DNA of 64,000 nucleotides from Paraburkholderia phenoliruptrix (GTDB lineage Bacteria; Pseudomonadota; Gammaproteobacteria; Burkholderiales; Burkholderiaceae), in assembly GCF_019511605.1 (NCBI RefSeq), contig NZ_JAEUAV010000032.1, positions 1-64,000 of the forward strand. Reading direction: 5' to 3'. A program made the translations under genes and the position numbers. Of the stretch, positions 45,630-53,738 are shown in pieces (the stretch's first letter is position 1; each line of letters opens with the position of its first letter). The notes below the pieces were generated by a model. It did not search any database and had not been told where the DNA came from. It saw only the letters and a list, made by a program, of their open reading frames with translations.

Positions 45630-46535
45630 ATGCGTAAGTTCAAGATTCCCAACATGAGCGCGCTGCTGGCCTTTGAAGCCGCCGCGCGGCACGAAAGCTT
45701 CACGCATGCGGCGAAAGAGCTGTTCCTCACCGAAAGCGCGATCTCGCGGCAAGTCGCAACGCTCGAATCGAATCTCGGCGTGCGCCTTTTCGTTCGTTCG
45801 AAGCAGCGTGTGATGCTCACTCGCGCGGGGCGCCTGTACGGCACCCAGGTGCGCCGCGCGCTGGAGAATCTGGATCGCGACACGCTCTCCATCATTGCGC
45901 ACGGCAGCGGCGGCGGCTATCTGGAGCTTGCGGTGCTGCCCACCTTTGCGTCGCAATGGTTGATTCCGCGCATGAAGGACTTCAACGACCGCAACCCGGA
46001 CGTGCGCATCAACATGGGCATCCGCACGGACCTGTTCTCTTTCGAGGAGTCGCATTTCGAAGCCGCCATTCACTATGGCAAGCCGACATGGCCGGGCACC
46101 TCGTCCGACTATCTGTTCGGCGAGGAAGTGGTGCCGGTGTGCTCGCCGTCGCTGCTTGCGAAGACGGTCCGCAAGCCGCAGGAATTGCTGAACTACCCGC
46201 TGCTTCACTCGACCACGCGTCCCGACGCCTGGTCGCGCTGGTTTGCGAATCTCGGCGTGGAAGACAGCGCCACGATGCACGGCGTGCGCTACGAACTGCA
46301 TTCCATGCTGATCAGCGCGGCCGCCGCAGGGCTCGGCATTGCGCTCGTGCCCAAGTTTTTCGTCGACGAACAACTCCCGCAACGGGGCCTCGTGATTCCA
46401 TTCGCCGCCACCGCGGTCGAAGAATCCGCTTACTACCTGGTCTACCCGACCGAACTCAGTCACGGCAAGCCGCTGGAACTGTTCAGGACATGGCTGCTCG
46501 AGCAAGCCGCCGCATACAACGCGCGCCCCCGCTGA
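45630..46535 (+). CDS. LysR-type regulator of the lysine/2-oxoadipate cluster
   Basis: This 301-residue GcvA-like LysR protein has a winged HTH at 8-66 (LLAFEAAARHESFTHAAKEL, LTESAISRQVATLESNLG) and a periplasmic-binding-like effector domain (LELAVLPTFASQWLIPRM, EAAIHYGKPTWPG). It is divergent from hglS, with a shared operator, so it probably controls hglS and the dehydrogenase and may also reach amaB. P. putida has a LysR gene in the same place between amaB and hglS, as I recall. The likely effector is a pathway intermediate such as 2-aminoadipate or 2-oxoadipate. Confidence 0.87.
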   Translation: MRKFKIPNMSALLAFEAAARHESFTHAAKELFLTESAISRQVATLESNLGVRLFVRSKQRVMLTRAGRLYGTQVRRALENLDRDTLSIIAHGSGGGYLELAVLPTFASQWLIPRMKDFNDRNPDVRINMGIRTDLFSFEESHFEAAIHYGKPTWPGTSSDYLFGEEVVPVCSPSLLAKTVRKPQELLNYPLLHSTTRPDAWSRWFANLGVEDSATMHGVRYELHSMLISAAAAGLGIALVPKFFVDEQLPQRGLVIPFAATAVEESAYYLVYPTELSHGKPLELFRTWLLEQAAAYNARPR

Positions 46536-46640
46536 TACAAGGGCTTGCAGGCGGTTCACGGCATGGCGCTTGCGCAAGCGCAGAGGCCGGGCGACGTGCG
46601 CGGCACAGGCGACCTGTTCCTCTCTCTTGCAGGAGACACC

Positions 46641-47369
46641 ATGAAACTGCTCACCACACAAGACGGCCTGCCTCGGCTGTCATGGGGCCCGATTTTCGCG
46701 GGCGTGATTCTTTCGATGATCGTCTATCTGATCATGAGCGTGCTCGGCACGGCCATCGGCGCATCGCTGCTCGCGCCGATGTCCAAACCGGATCCGCTGC
46801 ACGGCTTCGGCTTCGGCTCGGGCGTGTGGGTGATCGTGACGACGGTGCTGGCGGTGTTCGTCGGTTCGTACTACGCAGGACGTTGCGCACCCGTGCTCGG
46901 CTGGCTGCACGGCCTGCTGGCCTGGGCGGTGATGACGCTTTTCATCGTGTATGGGATGACTTCCGTCATCACCGGCGCGGTGAGCACGGCGGGCAGCGTC
47001 GCAGCGACTGGTGCGCAAGTGGGCGCGCAGGTCGGCGCCACGGCGGGCAACCAGGCCGGTGGCACCAACTCGGTGGTCGATACCGCCAAGCAGCAGATGC
47101 AGTCGGCGCTTGCATCGGCAACTTCGATGGCGTCGAGCCCCGAAGCCGGACAGCAGGTGCGCGAAACCGCGGACGCCGCCGCGCGCGGCGTGGCGCGCGC
47201 AAGCTGGTTCTCGTTCGCGGCGTTGGTTGTCGGCGCGATTATCGCCATCGTATCGGGCAATGCAGGCTTCCGGCATCAGCCGCCGGTTGAAGAAAGTGGC
47301 GGCTCGGGCGTCGGCCGCACCGCGGTTCCGGGACACAACCGCGTTGTTTCGCCGCGCAGCAGAGCCTGA
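46641..47369 (+). CDS. Conserved membrane protein with Ala/Gly-rich periplasmic loop
   Basis: This 242-residue inner-membrane protein starts at ATG 46641, with AGGAG upstream. Hydrophobic helices are at about 15-40 (GPIFAGVILSMIVYLIMSVLG), 60-80 (GVWVIVTTVLAVFVGSYYAG), 92-115 and 195-213. Between the third and fourth lies a loop of about 80 residues rich in Ala, Thr, Ser and Gln. It resembles small-residue membrane proteins found widely in proteobacteria without known role. It is 105 bp after the LysR gene and may be transcribed with it, but no functional link is evident. Confidence 0.75.
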   Translation: MKLLTTQDGLPRLSWGPIFAGVILSMIVYLIMSVLGTAIGASLLAPMSKPDPLHGFGFGSGVWVIVTTVLAVFVGSYYAGRCAPVLGWLHGLLAWAVMTLFIVYGMTSVITGAVSTAGSVAATGAQVGAQVGATAGNQAGGTNSVVDTAKQQMQSALASATSMASSPEAGQQVRETADAAARGVARASWFSFAALVVGAIIAIVSGNAGFRHQPPVEESGGSGVGRTAVPGHNRVVSPRSRA

Positions 47370-47387
47370 GCGCGGCTAACCATGACA

Positions 47388-47418
47388 CGGCAAGCGGCCC
47401 GCGCGGGGCCGCCTGCCG
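47388..47418. terminator. 13-bp hairpin between convergent genes
   Basis: CGGCAAGCGGCCC (47388-47400) and GGGCCGCCTGCCG (47406-47418) pair at 12 of 13 positions around GCGCG. It is 18 bp after the plus-strand membrane-protein gene and before the end of the minus-strand LysR gene. There is no T run. Confidence 0.6.
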
Positions 47419-47484
47419 TTCGCTGCTACACGCAACCCTTGGGCGCGGTGCACGCCGAAGAGGTGAAGCAGCGCGTCGCCATGC

Positions 47485-48444
47485 TCAAACCGGCGCGCGA
47501 GTTTGCACGCCCTCTGCTGAAGCGAGAATGGTTTCGACGTTCTCCAGTTCGACGCGCATTTCGTCGATAAGCCACTGCGCCACCTCGCGCGTAGCGCGTG
47601 ACGGCTCGCGGCTGCGGCATTCAAGCACATAATTGCAGCCCGTCTCGACGATGCGTCGCGACGCCGGAACGACCGTACCGGCATTCAGCGGCGCGGCGAC
47701 GGCCAGCAGCCAACCCAGCATCACGCCATGCCCTAGCATGGCCGCCTGCAACGCCAGGCCCGCATCCGAATAGCTGACATGTTTCGCACCTGCCCCGTTC
47801 GCAAGTCCCGTCACGGCAAAATAGTCGGCCCACGTATGCGTGGTCGGCTCGAGGTGGATCAGCGTGTGGCCGCACGTGCCGTCAGCCGTTTGACGCAGTG
47901 CGTCGAGCGAACCGCGTTCGGCAAGATAGTCTGGACTGCATACGGCAATGATCACCTCGGGGCAAAAGAACAACGCGTCGCTCGCCGACCCGGGCTTGTG
48001 CAGGCGAATGCCGAGATCGGCGCCGTCGAGCGGACCATAGAGCCTGGTCGCCATGACTTGCAGACGTAGATTCACTGCCGGGAACGCAGCCTGGAAGCGC
48101 GGGTGACGCGGCAGCAGCCACTGCGCGGCAAAGCCGCTGGACACTGAGAGCGTGACCGTCTCGTTCTCCTGCTGGCGGCTCTTGAGTTCGTGGATGGTGT
48201 CGCTCACGAGGCCGAAACCGGAGGCCACTGCCTGTTGCAGCTTTGCTCCCTCGTCGGTGAGAGCAAGCCCTGTCTTCGTGCGTGCGAACAGCTTGAAGCC
48301 GAGTGCGTCTTCGAGGCGCGCCACCATGCGGCTCACCGCCACCGGCGTGACATTCAGTTCATGCGCCGCGCGCGTGAGGCTCAGGTGGCGCGCCGCCGCC
48401 TCGAAAACGTGCAGCGCCTGAAGCGACGGAAGTCGAAGTGCCAT
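47485..48444 (-). CDS. LysR-type regulator (GcvA-like)
   Basis: This 319-residue LysR protein has an HTH at about 8-65 (LHVFEAAARHLSLTRAAHEL, VTPVAVSRMVARLEDALG) and a GcvA-like effector domain (VTLSVSSGFAAQWLLPRHPR, DLGIRLHKPGSASDALFF). It is divergent from the flavin oxidoreductase gene and probably regulates it. The 97-bp spacer contains repeated ATGTAA(A)TT elements (48456-48463 and 48477-48485). Confidence 0.87.
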   Translation of the reverse strand: MALRLPSLQALHVFEAAARHLSLTRAAHELNVTPVAVSRMVARLEDALGFKLFARTKTGLALTDEGAKLQQAVASGFGLVSDTIHELKSRQQENETVTLSVSSGFAAQWLLPRHPRFQAAFPAVNLRLQVMATRLYGPLDGADLGIRLHKPGSASDALFFCPEVIIAVCSPDYLAERGSLDALRQTADGTCGHTLIHLEPTTHTWADYFAVTGLANGAGAKHVSYSDAGLALQAAMLGHGVMLGWLLAVAAPLNAGTVVPASRRIVETGCNYVLECRSREPSRATREVAQWLIDEMRVELENVETILASAEGVQTRAPV

Positions 48445-48541
48445 CGGCTAACACCATGTAATTCACGTTGACGAAGATGTAAATTGACGCGCTTCGAGGG
48501 CACCCTTAGCGTTGTCGGCAGACCGTTTAGAGAGTGCCGAC

Positions 48542-50611
48542 ATGACCTTGCCCACCGCGGACGACACGCGCCCCGCCGCTTCTTCCGACCCGCTGCTGCA
48601 ACCGCTGACCATCAAGCAGCTCGTGCTGAAAAACCGCGTCATGAGCACGAGTCACGCAAGCCGTCTCATTGAAGGGGAATTCCCGCAGGAAGCCTACCAA
48701 CGCTATCACGAGGAAAAGGCGCGCGGGGGCATTGGCCTGACGATGTTCGGCGGATCGTCGAACGTGAGCATAGACAGTCCCAACACGTTCCAACAGATCA
48801 ACATGGGCGTCGACGCAGTCGTGCCGCATCTGCAGCGCTTTTCCGAACGCGTGCACGCGCACGGCGCCGCGCTGATGTGTCAGATCACGCATCTGGGCCG
48901 GCGGGGCGACCCGTATGCCGAACCGTGGTTGCCGATGCTCGCGCCCTCGGCGCGCCGCGAGACGCTGCATCGCGCGATCCCGCAAGCGATCGGCACGCAT
49001 GACATCGCGCGCATTGTCAGCGACTTTGCACGCGCCGCGAAACGCTGCATGCAAGGCGGACTGGACGGTCTCGAAACACACGCCGGCGGCCATCTGATCG
49101 GGCAGTTTCTCGATCCGACCGTCAACTTGCGCAGCGACCGCTACGGCGGTTCGGCCGCGAACCGCTGCCGTTTTGCGCTCGAGGTCCACGAGGCGATCCG
49201 CAAGGAGGTCGGCAACGAGTACCCCGTCGGCCTGCGCTTTGCGCTCGAAGACGGCTGCAGCTTCGAAGAGAGTCTTGAAATGGCGCGCATTCTCGAGCAA
49301 AGCGGCCTTTTCGACTTTTTCAACGTGGTCTATGGGCGTATGGACACAAAGATGTCGCTCATCGTCAACAGCATGCCGGGCATGTTCATGCCGTCCGCGC
49401 CGTGGCTTGCGAAAGCCGCCGCGTTCAGGCGCGCTGTGCGGCTACCGGTCTTTCACGCCGCGAAGATCGCCGATCTCGCCACCGCGCGCCATGCGATCCG
49501 TGAGGGCCTCGTTGACATGGTCGGCATGACGCGCGCGCATATCGCGGAGCCGCATCTTGTGCGGCTCATAGAAAACGGACGCGAAGAAGCCGCGCGGCCG
49601 TGCGTGGGCGGCTTGCATTGCCGCAATGCGAAGGCCACCTGCATCCACAATCCGGCGACCGCGCGCGAAACCTATTTGCCGCACGCCATCGTGCCGAGCG
49701 CGACGCCGCGCAAGGTGCTGGTTGTCGGCGCAGGACCGGCGGGGCTCGAAGCGGCGCGCGTTTGCGCGAGCCGCGGCCACCGCGTGACGCTGCTCGAAGC
49801 GGCCGATCGCGCCGGTGGACAACTCCTGCTTGCGGCGTCCGGAAGCTGGCGCAAGGACCTGATCGGGATTGTGGACTGGCGTCTCGGCGAACTCGTGCGC
49901 CTTGGCGTCGAAGTCCGCTATAACCACTACGCGGAACTCGACGATGTGCTCGAAGCGCGACCCGACGTGACGATCGTGGCAACGGGCGGCATTCCCGATC
50001 TGGGCGGACTGGCGGGCGGCCAGTGGTGCCTCTCGGTCACCGACGCGCTGACGGCCACGCCGCCACGAGCGGGGCGTGTCGTCGTCTATGACGGCACTGG
50101 GCGCCACAACGCGTATCTGTGCGCCGAGCGCTACATGTCGGCGGGACTCGAGGCGGGACTCGAGGTGCGCCTCGCCGTGCTCGACGCGCTGCCCGCGCAG
50201 GAAACCGGCGGCAAAGGCGACGACCTCGTGTGGATGCGCAATCTCGAGAAGTGGCGGTTGCCGGTGCGCACACACGTCGAACTGATCGAGGTGCAACGCG
50301 GCGACGCGGGCGTATTGCGCGCGATCTTCAGACACCAGCTAACCGGCGAACTCGTGCAAATGGAGGCAGAGCATGTAGTGGTCGAACGCGGGACGATAGC
50401 CGTGGACGATCTCTTCGAAGCGGCGCGCGCGCATTCGGTGAACGACGGTCAGATGGACCTGGCGGCCTTCGCGCGCGGGGCGGCGCAGCCGGTCTTGCAG
50501 AGCGCGAATGGCGGCGGGCAGTTTCATCTATACCGGATCGGCGACGCCGTGGCCTCGCGCGACATTCACACGGCGATCTACGATGCGTATCGGTTGTGTG
50601 TGGCGATCTAG
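48542..50611 (+). CDS. NADH:flavin oxidoreductase / dimethylglycine-type demethylase
   Basis: This 689-residue protein has an Old Yellow Enzyme TIM barrel (residues about 15-345; QITHLGRRGDPYAEPW, FARAAKRCMQGGLDGLETHA, VGMTRAHIAEPHLVRLIENG), then an Fe-S segment and a C-terminal pyridine-nucleotide Rossmann region (KVLVVGAGPAGLEAARVCAS). This is the trimethylamine dehydrogenase/2,4-dienoyl-CoA reductase layout. The Fe-S motif reads C354-VGGLH-C360-...-C367, so one of the classical four Cys is Gly. ATG 48542 (MTLPTADD) is preferred; 48512 is possible. The divergent LysR gene suggests inducible use of a methylated amine or betaine. Confidence 0.85.
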   Translation: MTLPTADDTRPAASSDPLLQPLTIKQLVLKNRVMSTSHASRLIEGEFPQEAYQRYHEEKARGGIGLTMFGGSSNVSIDSPNTFQQINMGVDAVVPHLQRFSERVHAHGAALMCQITHLGRRGDPYAEPWLPMLAPSARRETLHRAIPQAIGTHDIARIVSDFARAAKRCMQGGLDGLETHAGGHLIGQFLDPTVNLRSDRYGGSAANRCRFALEVHEAIRKEVGNEYPVGLRFALEDGCSFEESLEMARILEQSGLFDFFNVVYGRMDTKMSLIVNSMPGMFMPSAPWLAKAAAFRRAVRLPVFHAAKIADLATARHAIREGLVDMVGMTRAHIAEPHLVRLIENGREEAARPCVGGLHCRNAKATCIHNPATARETYLPHAIVPSATPRKVLVVGAGPAGLEAARVCASRGHRVTLLEAADRAGGQLLLAASGSWRKDLIGIVDWRLGELVRLGVEVRYNHYAELDDVLEARPDVTIVATGGIPDLGGLAGGQWCLSVTDALTATPPRAGRVVVYDGTGRHNAYLCAERYMSAGLEAGLEVRLAVLDALPAQETGGKGDDLVWMRNLEKWRLPVRTHVELIEVQRGDAGVLRAIFRHQLTGELVQMEAEHVVVERGTIAVDDLFEAARAHSVNDGQMDLAAFARGAAQPVLQSANGGGQFHLYRIGDAVASRDIHTAIYDAYRLCVAI

Positions 50612-50794
50612 GTTAAACCCTGGCGCACGGCTCTCTGCCTTTACCTGGCCACGATGCGGGAATGCGGGCACGCTTGCGAGAGTAAGCGAAACCCCGCAGC
50701 GCTTTGAGCCCGACAGCCACAAGTCGAAGCGATGCGGGAGCGCCGCACAGGCGCGCCCGCGATGCCAACGAGCATGTGATCAGCGGGGTGACGC

Positions 50795-50962
50795 TTAGCA
50801 GTTACCCTTCTTCGCCTGTCCCGGCGGGCAGAAGCCGTTGCCCGGACCGCCTTGCGGATGGCCTTGCGGCACCACGACCACACCCGGCGCATCAGGCACA
50901 TACAGCGCGCAGCCGCTCAACATCACGGCACCCGTAGCAAGCAGACAGAAGATCTTTTTCAT
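50795..50962 (-). CDS. Small 55-residue lipoprotein
   Basis: The frame starts MKKIFCLLATGAVMLSGC, a complete lipoprotein signal with lipobox LSGC, then ALYVPDAPGVVVVPQGHPQ and a Gly/Pro-rich tail ending in CPPGQAKKGNC. Two Cys near the C terminus could form a disulfide. GGGGAA lies just upstream of ATG 50962. It follows the DUF4382 lipoprotein gene on the same strand after a 50-bp gap containing a hairpin. No function is known. Confidence 0.7.
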   Translation of the reverse strand: MKKIFCLLATGAVMLSGCALYVPDAPGVVVVPQGHPQGGPGNGFCPPGQAKKGNC

Positions 50963-50974
50963 GAGGTTCCCCGA

Positions 50975-50994
50975 GGAAGGGCTTGCGCCCTTCC
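50975..50994 (-). other. Intercistronic hairpin before the small lipoprotein
   Basis: GGAAGGGC (50975-50982) and GCCCTTCC (50987-50994) pair perfectly around TTGC, ending just upstream of the ribosome site of the 55-residue lipoprotein. There is no U run on the minus strand, so it may affect translation or mRNA stability more than termination. Confidence 0.45.
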
Positions 50995-51012
50995 GTCATC
51001 ATCTAATGGTGG

Positions 51013-52179
51013 TTAGAAGCTGAAGTTGACGTTGGTTTGATCGGTAGTCAAGACATTGACTGCCGACTGCTGGGTCGCACCGGTCACGCTGGTGGCCTGC
51101 GCGGTGTACTGACCCGCGACGCCCGCCACAGGCGCGAGCGAGACCGGCAGCGTACCCGAATACGTGCCGACGACGGGCGCGGCCGCCGGCAGGTTCATCG
51201 CATAGGCGCCGGTATCCAGATTGGCGTTCGCGCTGGTGATTTCGTAGTTGACGCCGCTCACCGACTGCAACGCCCGCACGATACCCTGCGCGCTCACGGG
51301 CAGAACCGTGCCGCTTGCAACGTGCATGGTGGAGGCCGGCAGCGTGATCGGCGCAGCCGAGGTAGACACCACGGTCGATGCGTTCACAACGACCGGCACG
51401 GAACGCACCACGCCCGTCGCCACGTTGTTCTGCACGATCACAATGTCGTAGTTGCCGCTCGTGGAGCTCTGCTCGAGCGGTGTCAGCACGAACTGTCCGC
51501 TGCTGTCCGCCACGGTGCCCTTGATGATGCGACCGTTCTGCTCGGCATACACCGCAGCGCCCGCTTCCGCAGGCGCGACGTAGCCAGAGATCGTGCCGCT
51601 CACCACCGTGGGCGTGGCCGTCACGACCGGCTTCAGACTGTATGAGCCGTTGCCTTTCTGCACGATGGACTTGCAGGCGTCGAAGTCGAGCACGAGGTCA
51701 ACCAGGGTATTCGCCTGCACGGTGAAAGGCCGGATGATCTTGTAGCCGCTTTGCGTGGCGCTCGGCGTGTCGAGGCCCTGCTCGCTGCCGCCTGTCGGGA
51801 CAACAGAGTTGGCCAGCGCGTTGCCCTGGTTCTGCGCGAGCACGAGGCGGATCTGCTGATACTGGCCGGCGGGCAGGGCCGTTTGCCCGAGGTCCGCGAG
51901 CACGCCGTTGGTCAGCGAAAGCAGGTCGATTCGTTGCGGCGTCGCCAATGTGACGTCGCGCCAGCCGCTGTCGCCGTCGCCGGCTTGCGCGTTCATGTTC
52001 ACGCGCACCTTGTTGACCGTCACATAGACATGGTCGAAACCGCACGCGGGAGCGTCGGTCATCTGGACTCGCAGCGTGCCGGTCGGCGTACTGCCGCCGT
52101 CGCCGCCACCGCCTCCGCAGGCCGTTAGCGCAAGCGGGAGTGCAAGGACGCACGTGAGCGTTTTAAACAGGGTTTTCAT
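51013..52179 (-). CDS. DUF4382 family lipoprotein
   Basis: This 388-residue protein has a lipoprotein signal (MKTLFKTLTCVLALPLALTA followed by the lipidated Cys) and a Gly-rich linker (CGGGGGDGG). The DUF4382 domain follows (GTLRVQMTDAPACGFDHVYV, LPAGQYQQIRLVLAQNQ, LVDLVLDFDACKSIVQKGNG), then a carboxypeptidase-regulatory-like beta domain (GTISGYVAPAEAGAAVYAEQ). AAGGAGG before ATG 52179 is a very strong ribosome site. Such proteins are surface or periplasmic and of unknown function, possibly carbohydrate-binding or adhesion-related. The 290 bp upstream hold its promoter and that of the divergent gene. Confidence 0.85.
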   Translation of the reverse strand: MKTLFKTLTCVLALPLALTACGGGGGDGGSTPTGTLRVQMTDAPACGFDHVYVTVNKVRVNMNAQAGDGDSGWRDVTLATPQRIDLLSLTNGVLADLGQTALPAGQYQQIRLVLAQNQGNALANSVVPTGGSEQGLDTPSATQSGYKIIRPFTVQANTLVDLVLDFDACKSIVQKGNGSYSLKPVVTATPTVVSGTISGYVAPAEAGAAVYAEQNGRIIKGTVADSSGQFVLTPLEQSSTSGNYDIVIVQNNVATGVVRSVPVVVNASTVVSTSAAPITLPASTMHVASGTVLPVSAQGIVRALQSVSGVNYEITSANANLDTGAYAMNLPAAAPVVGTYSGTLPVSLAPVAGVAGQYTAQATSVTGATQQSAVNVLTTDQTNVNFSF

Positions 52180-52469
52180 GGGGAATCCCTCCTTCATCGT
52201 TGTTGTGGCCTGAAGGATATGGAAATTCCCTGTAAGGAGATCGTGCAATTTGCAACGACTGGTAACCCCGTCCGATTTGACATTCTTTGCCATATCAGGG
52301 GAGACTTGTACCCGTAACTTGCATATCATGCTTTACAAAGGTGCTAAAAGCCGGCGCGAATCCTTTAGCCGGTCCGCATAAACCCGGGGCAATTGGCTAT
52401 TTGCCACGGGTGGTCTAAGGTTTAGTTGCTCTTCGTTACACAACAAGAACGAACGTTGCGAGGTGGGAC

Positions 52470-52718
52470 ATGCTCACACTGATCGACCAGGAGATCGCGC
52501 ACCTTGCGCGGGTGATGCGCGCGTCAATGGCTGGGGACCTCGCGGGGCCGATCCTGCCGGGCGCTTACTGGCGCGAGCGGCTTCATCAACTGCTGGATTC
52601 GCAGCACTTGACCAATGCGCAATTGCGTTCTATTGACGTGCTTCTGCTGCAACTGGACGAACTCGAAGCCCAAGCCGCAAATAACAGCGCTCATGGCGTT
52701 GCAATCGGCACTAGCTAA
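52470..52718 (+). CDS. Small hypothetical protein, YWRER family member 1
   Basis: This is an 82-residue, all-helical protein: an acidic first helix (MLTLIDQEIAHLARVMRAS), the motif PGAYWRERLHQLLDSQHLT and a leucine-rich last helix (LRSIDVLLLQLDELEAQ). GAGGTGGGAC upstream supports ATG 52470. It is a paralog of the gene at 58903-59100, sharing the E.EIAHL.RV, P..YWRER and final L..EL patterns. No known function; perhaps a small regulator or adaptor. Confidence 0.65.
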   Translation: MLTLIDQEIAHLARVMRASMAGDLAGPILPGAYWRERLHQLLDSQHLTNAQLRSIDVLLLQLDELEAQAANNSAHGVAIGTS

Positions 52719-52860
52719 TGGGCTGCAATACGGCACAATAAGGAGCGGAAATCCTCAAACGCAAATTTTGAGGCGTGCGGCATCGCGCAATTGCGGTTGC
52801 CAACGTCGTCGGTTTTGCGCTTTCTTAACCTTGAGCCACCAGTTTCAGAGGAGATGGCTA

Positions 52861-53253
52861 ATGAGCAAATCCCGTCTATTTCTCGCATCGACAATTGCCG
52901 CGAGTCTTCTCGTATCGTCGCTAGCATTTGCTCAGCCGCCGCAAGGCAACCCAGGGCATGGCGGAGGCCATGGGCAGGGACCGGACAAAGGCAAGGGACC
53001 GAACGGTCACGGGCATAAGCAGATGCCGCCCGGACACAGCCCCGATGGCCCGGGCAACTCGGCAAACGCGCCGGGACATTGGCGCAAGGGCGACCGCCTG
53101 CCTCCCGAATACCGCGACCGTCAATACGTGATCGACGACTGGCGTGCGTACCGGCTCGCTCCGCCGCCGCGCGGTTACTCGTGGGTCGGCATCGGCGGCG
53201 ACTATCTGATGGTGCAGTTGTCCTCCGGCTTGATCTTGCGCGTCGGGCCGTAA
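52861..53253 (+). CDS. RcnB-family periplasmic protein
   Basis: This 130-residue protein has a signal peptide (MSKSRLFLASTIAASLLVSS, cleavage after AFA), a long His/Gly/Pro-rich stretch (GHGGGHGQGPDKGKGPNGHG) that could bind metal, and a C-terminal RcnB domain (QYVIDDWRAYRLAPPPRGY, WVGIGGDYLMVQLSSGLILR). GAGGAG precedes ATG 52861. RcnB helps nickel/cobalt homeostasis in E. coli; many Burkholderia relatives have no tested role. Confidence 0.83.
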   Translation: MSKSRLFLASTIAASLLVSSLAFAQPPQGNPGHGGGHGQGPDKGKGPNGHGHKQMPPGHSPDGPGNSANAPGHWRKGDRLPPEYRDRQYVIDDWRAYRLAPPPRGYSWVGIGGDYLMVQLSSGLILRVGP

Positions 53254-53738
53254 GCGGCGACACCCAGGCGGCCGCCGCGTGCGGTCGCCTTGGCTGTTAC
53301 GCGCTTGTTCCGCTTGTTCCGCTTCTTCGTTTTGGTGAAAGGCACGGCTTCCTGGCTGCACCCCATCCGGTCGCTGCCGTGCCTTCCTCGCTCCCTCTGT
53401 TCTCAGCGACTGCTGCCTGATCGCGGCCCGCTCCCCGCTGCACCGCTAAAGAATCACGCAAACTCCGCCGTTATATCCGTAATGCATAGCAAGCGGGTTG
53501 CGACGGCTTGTGCTACCGCGCGCGCCTCGCCGTGACAAGCGCGAAGCAACCGGCGCAACGATTAATTTCCAAAGACAACATCGGCAGCAAGCCGTCATAC
53601 TCTGTCTCTCCCAGGGTGGAACATTCCTACAGCAGACTAGGAAGTTTCGCCTGACACCTGATCGATGCATGACCGCCGTCGCCAGACGGCCACTTCCGCG
53701 TTGCGTCGCACGCGGATCATGTGGAGCGTACTCGCTAA
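53254..53738. other. 485-bp intergenic region with repeats
   Basis: There is no gene that I can support. It contains a triple 9-bp tandem repeat CGCTTGTTC, CGCTTGTTC, CGCTTCTTC (53302-53328) and an inverted repeat AGGCACGGC/GCCGTGCCT (53340-53348 and 53376-53384). The right part should hold the promoter of the sigma-54 activator gene; I looked for a GG-N10-GC sigma-54 site and found none convincing. Confidence 0.5.

Noticed and set aside
53580-53738. A sigma-54 promoter before the activator gene
   Set aside because: TGGAAC near 53617 was considered, but the required GC ten bases after GG is missing.
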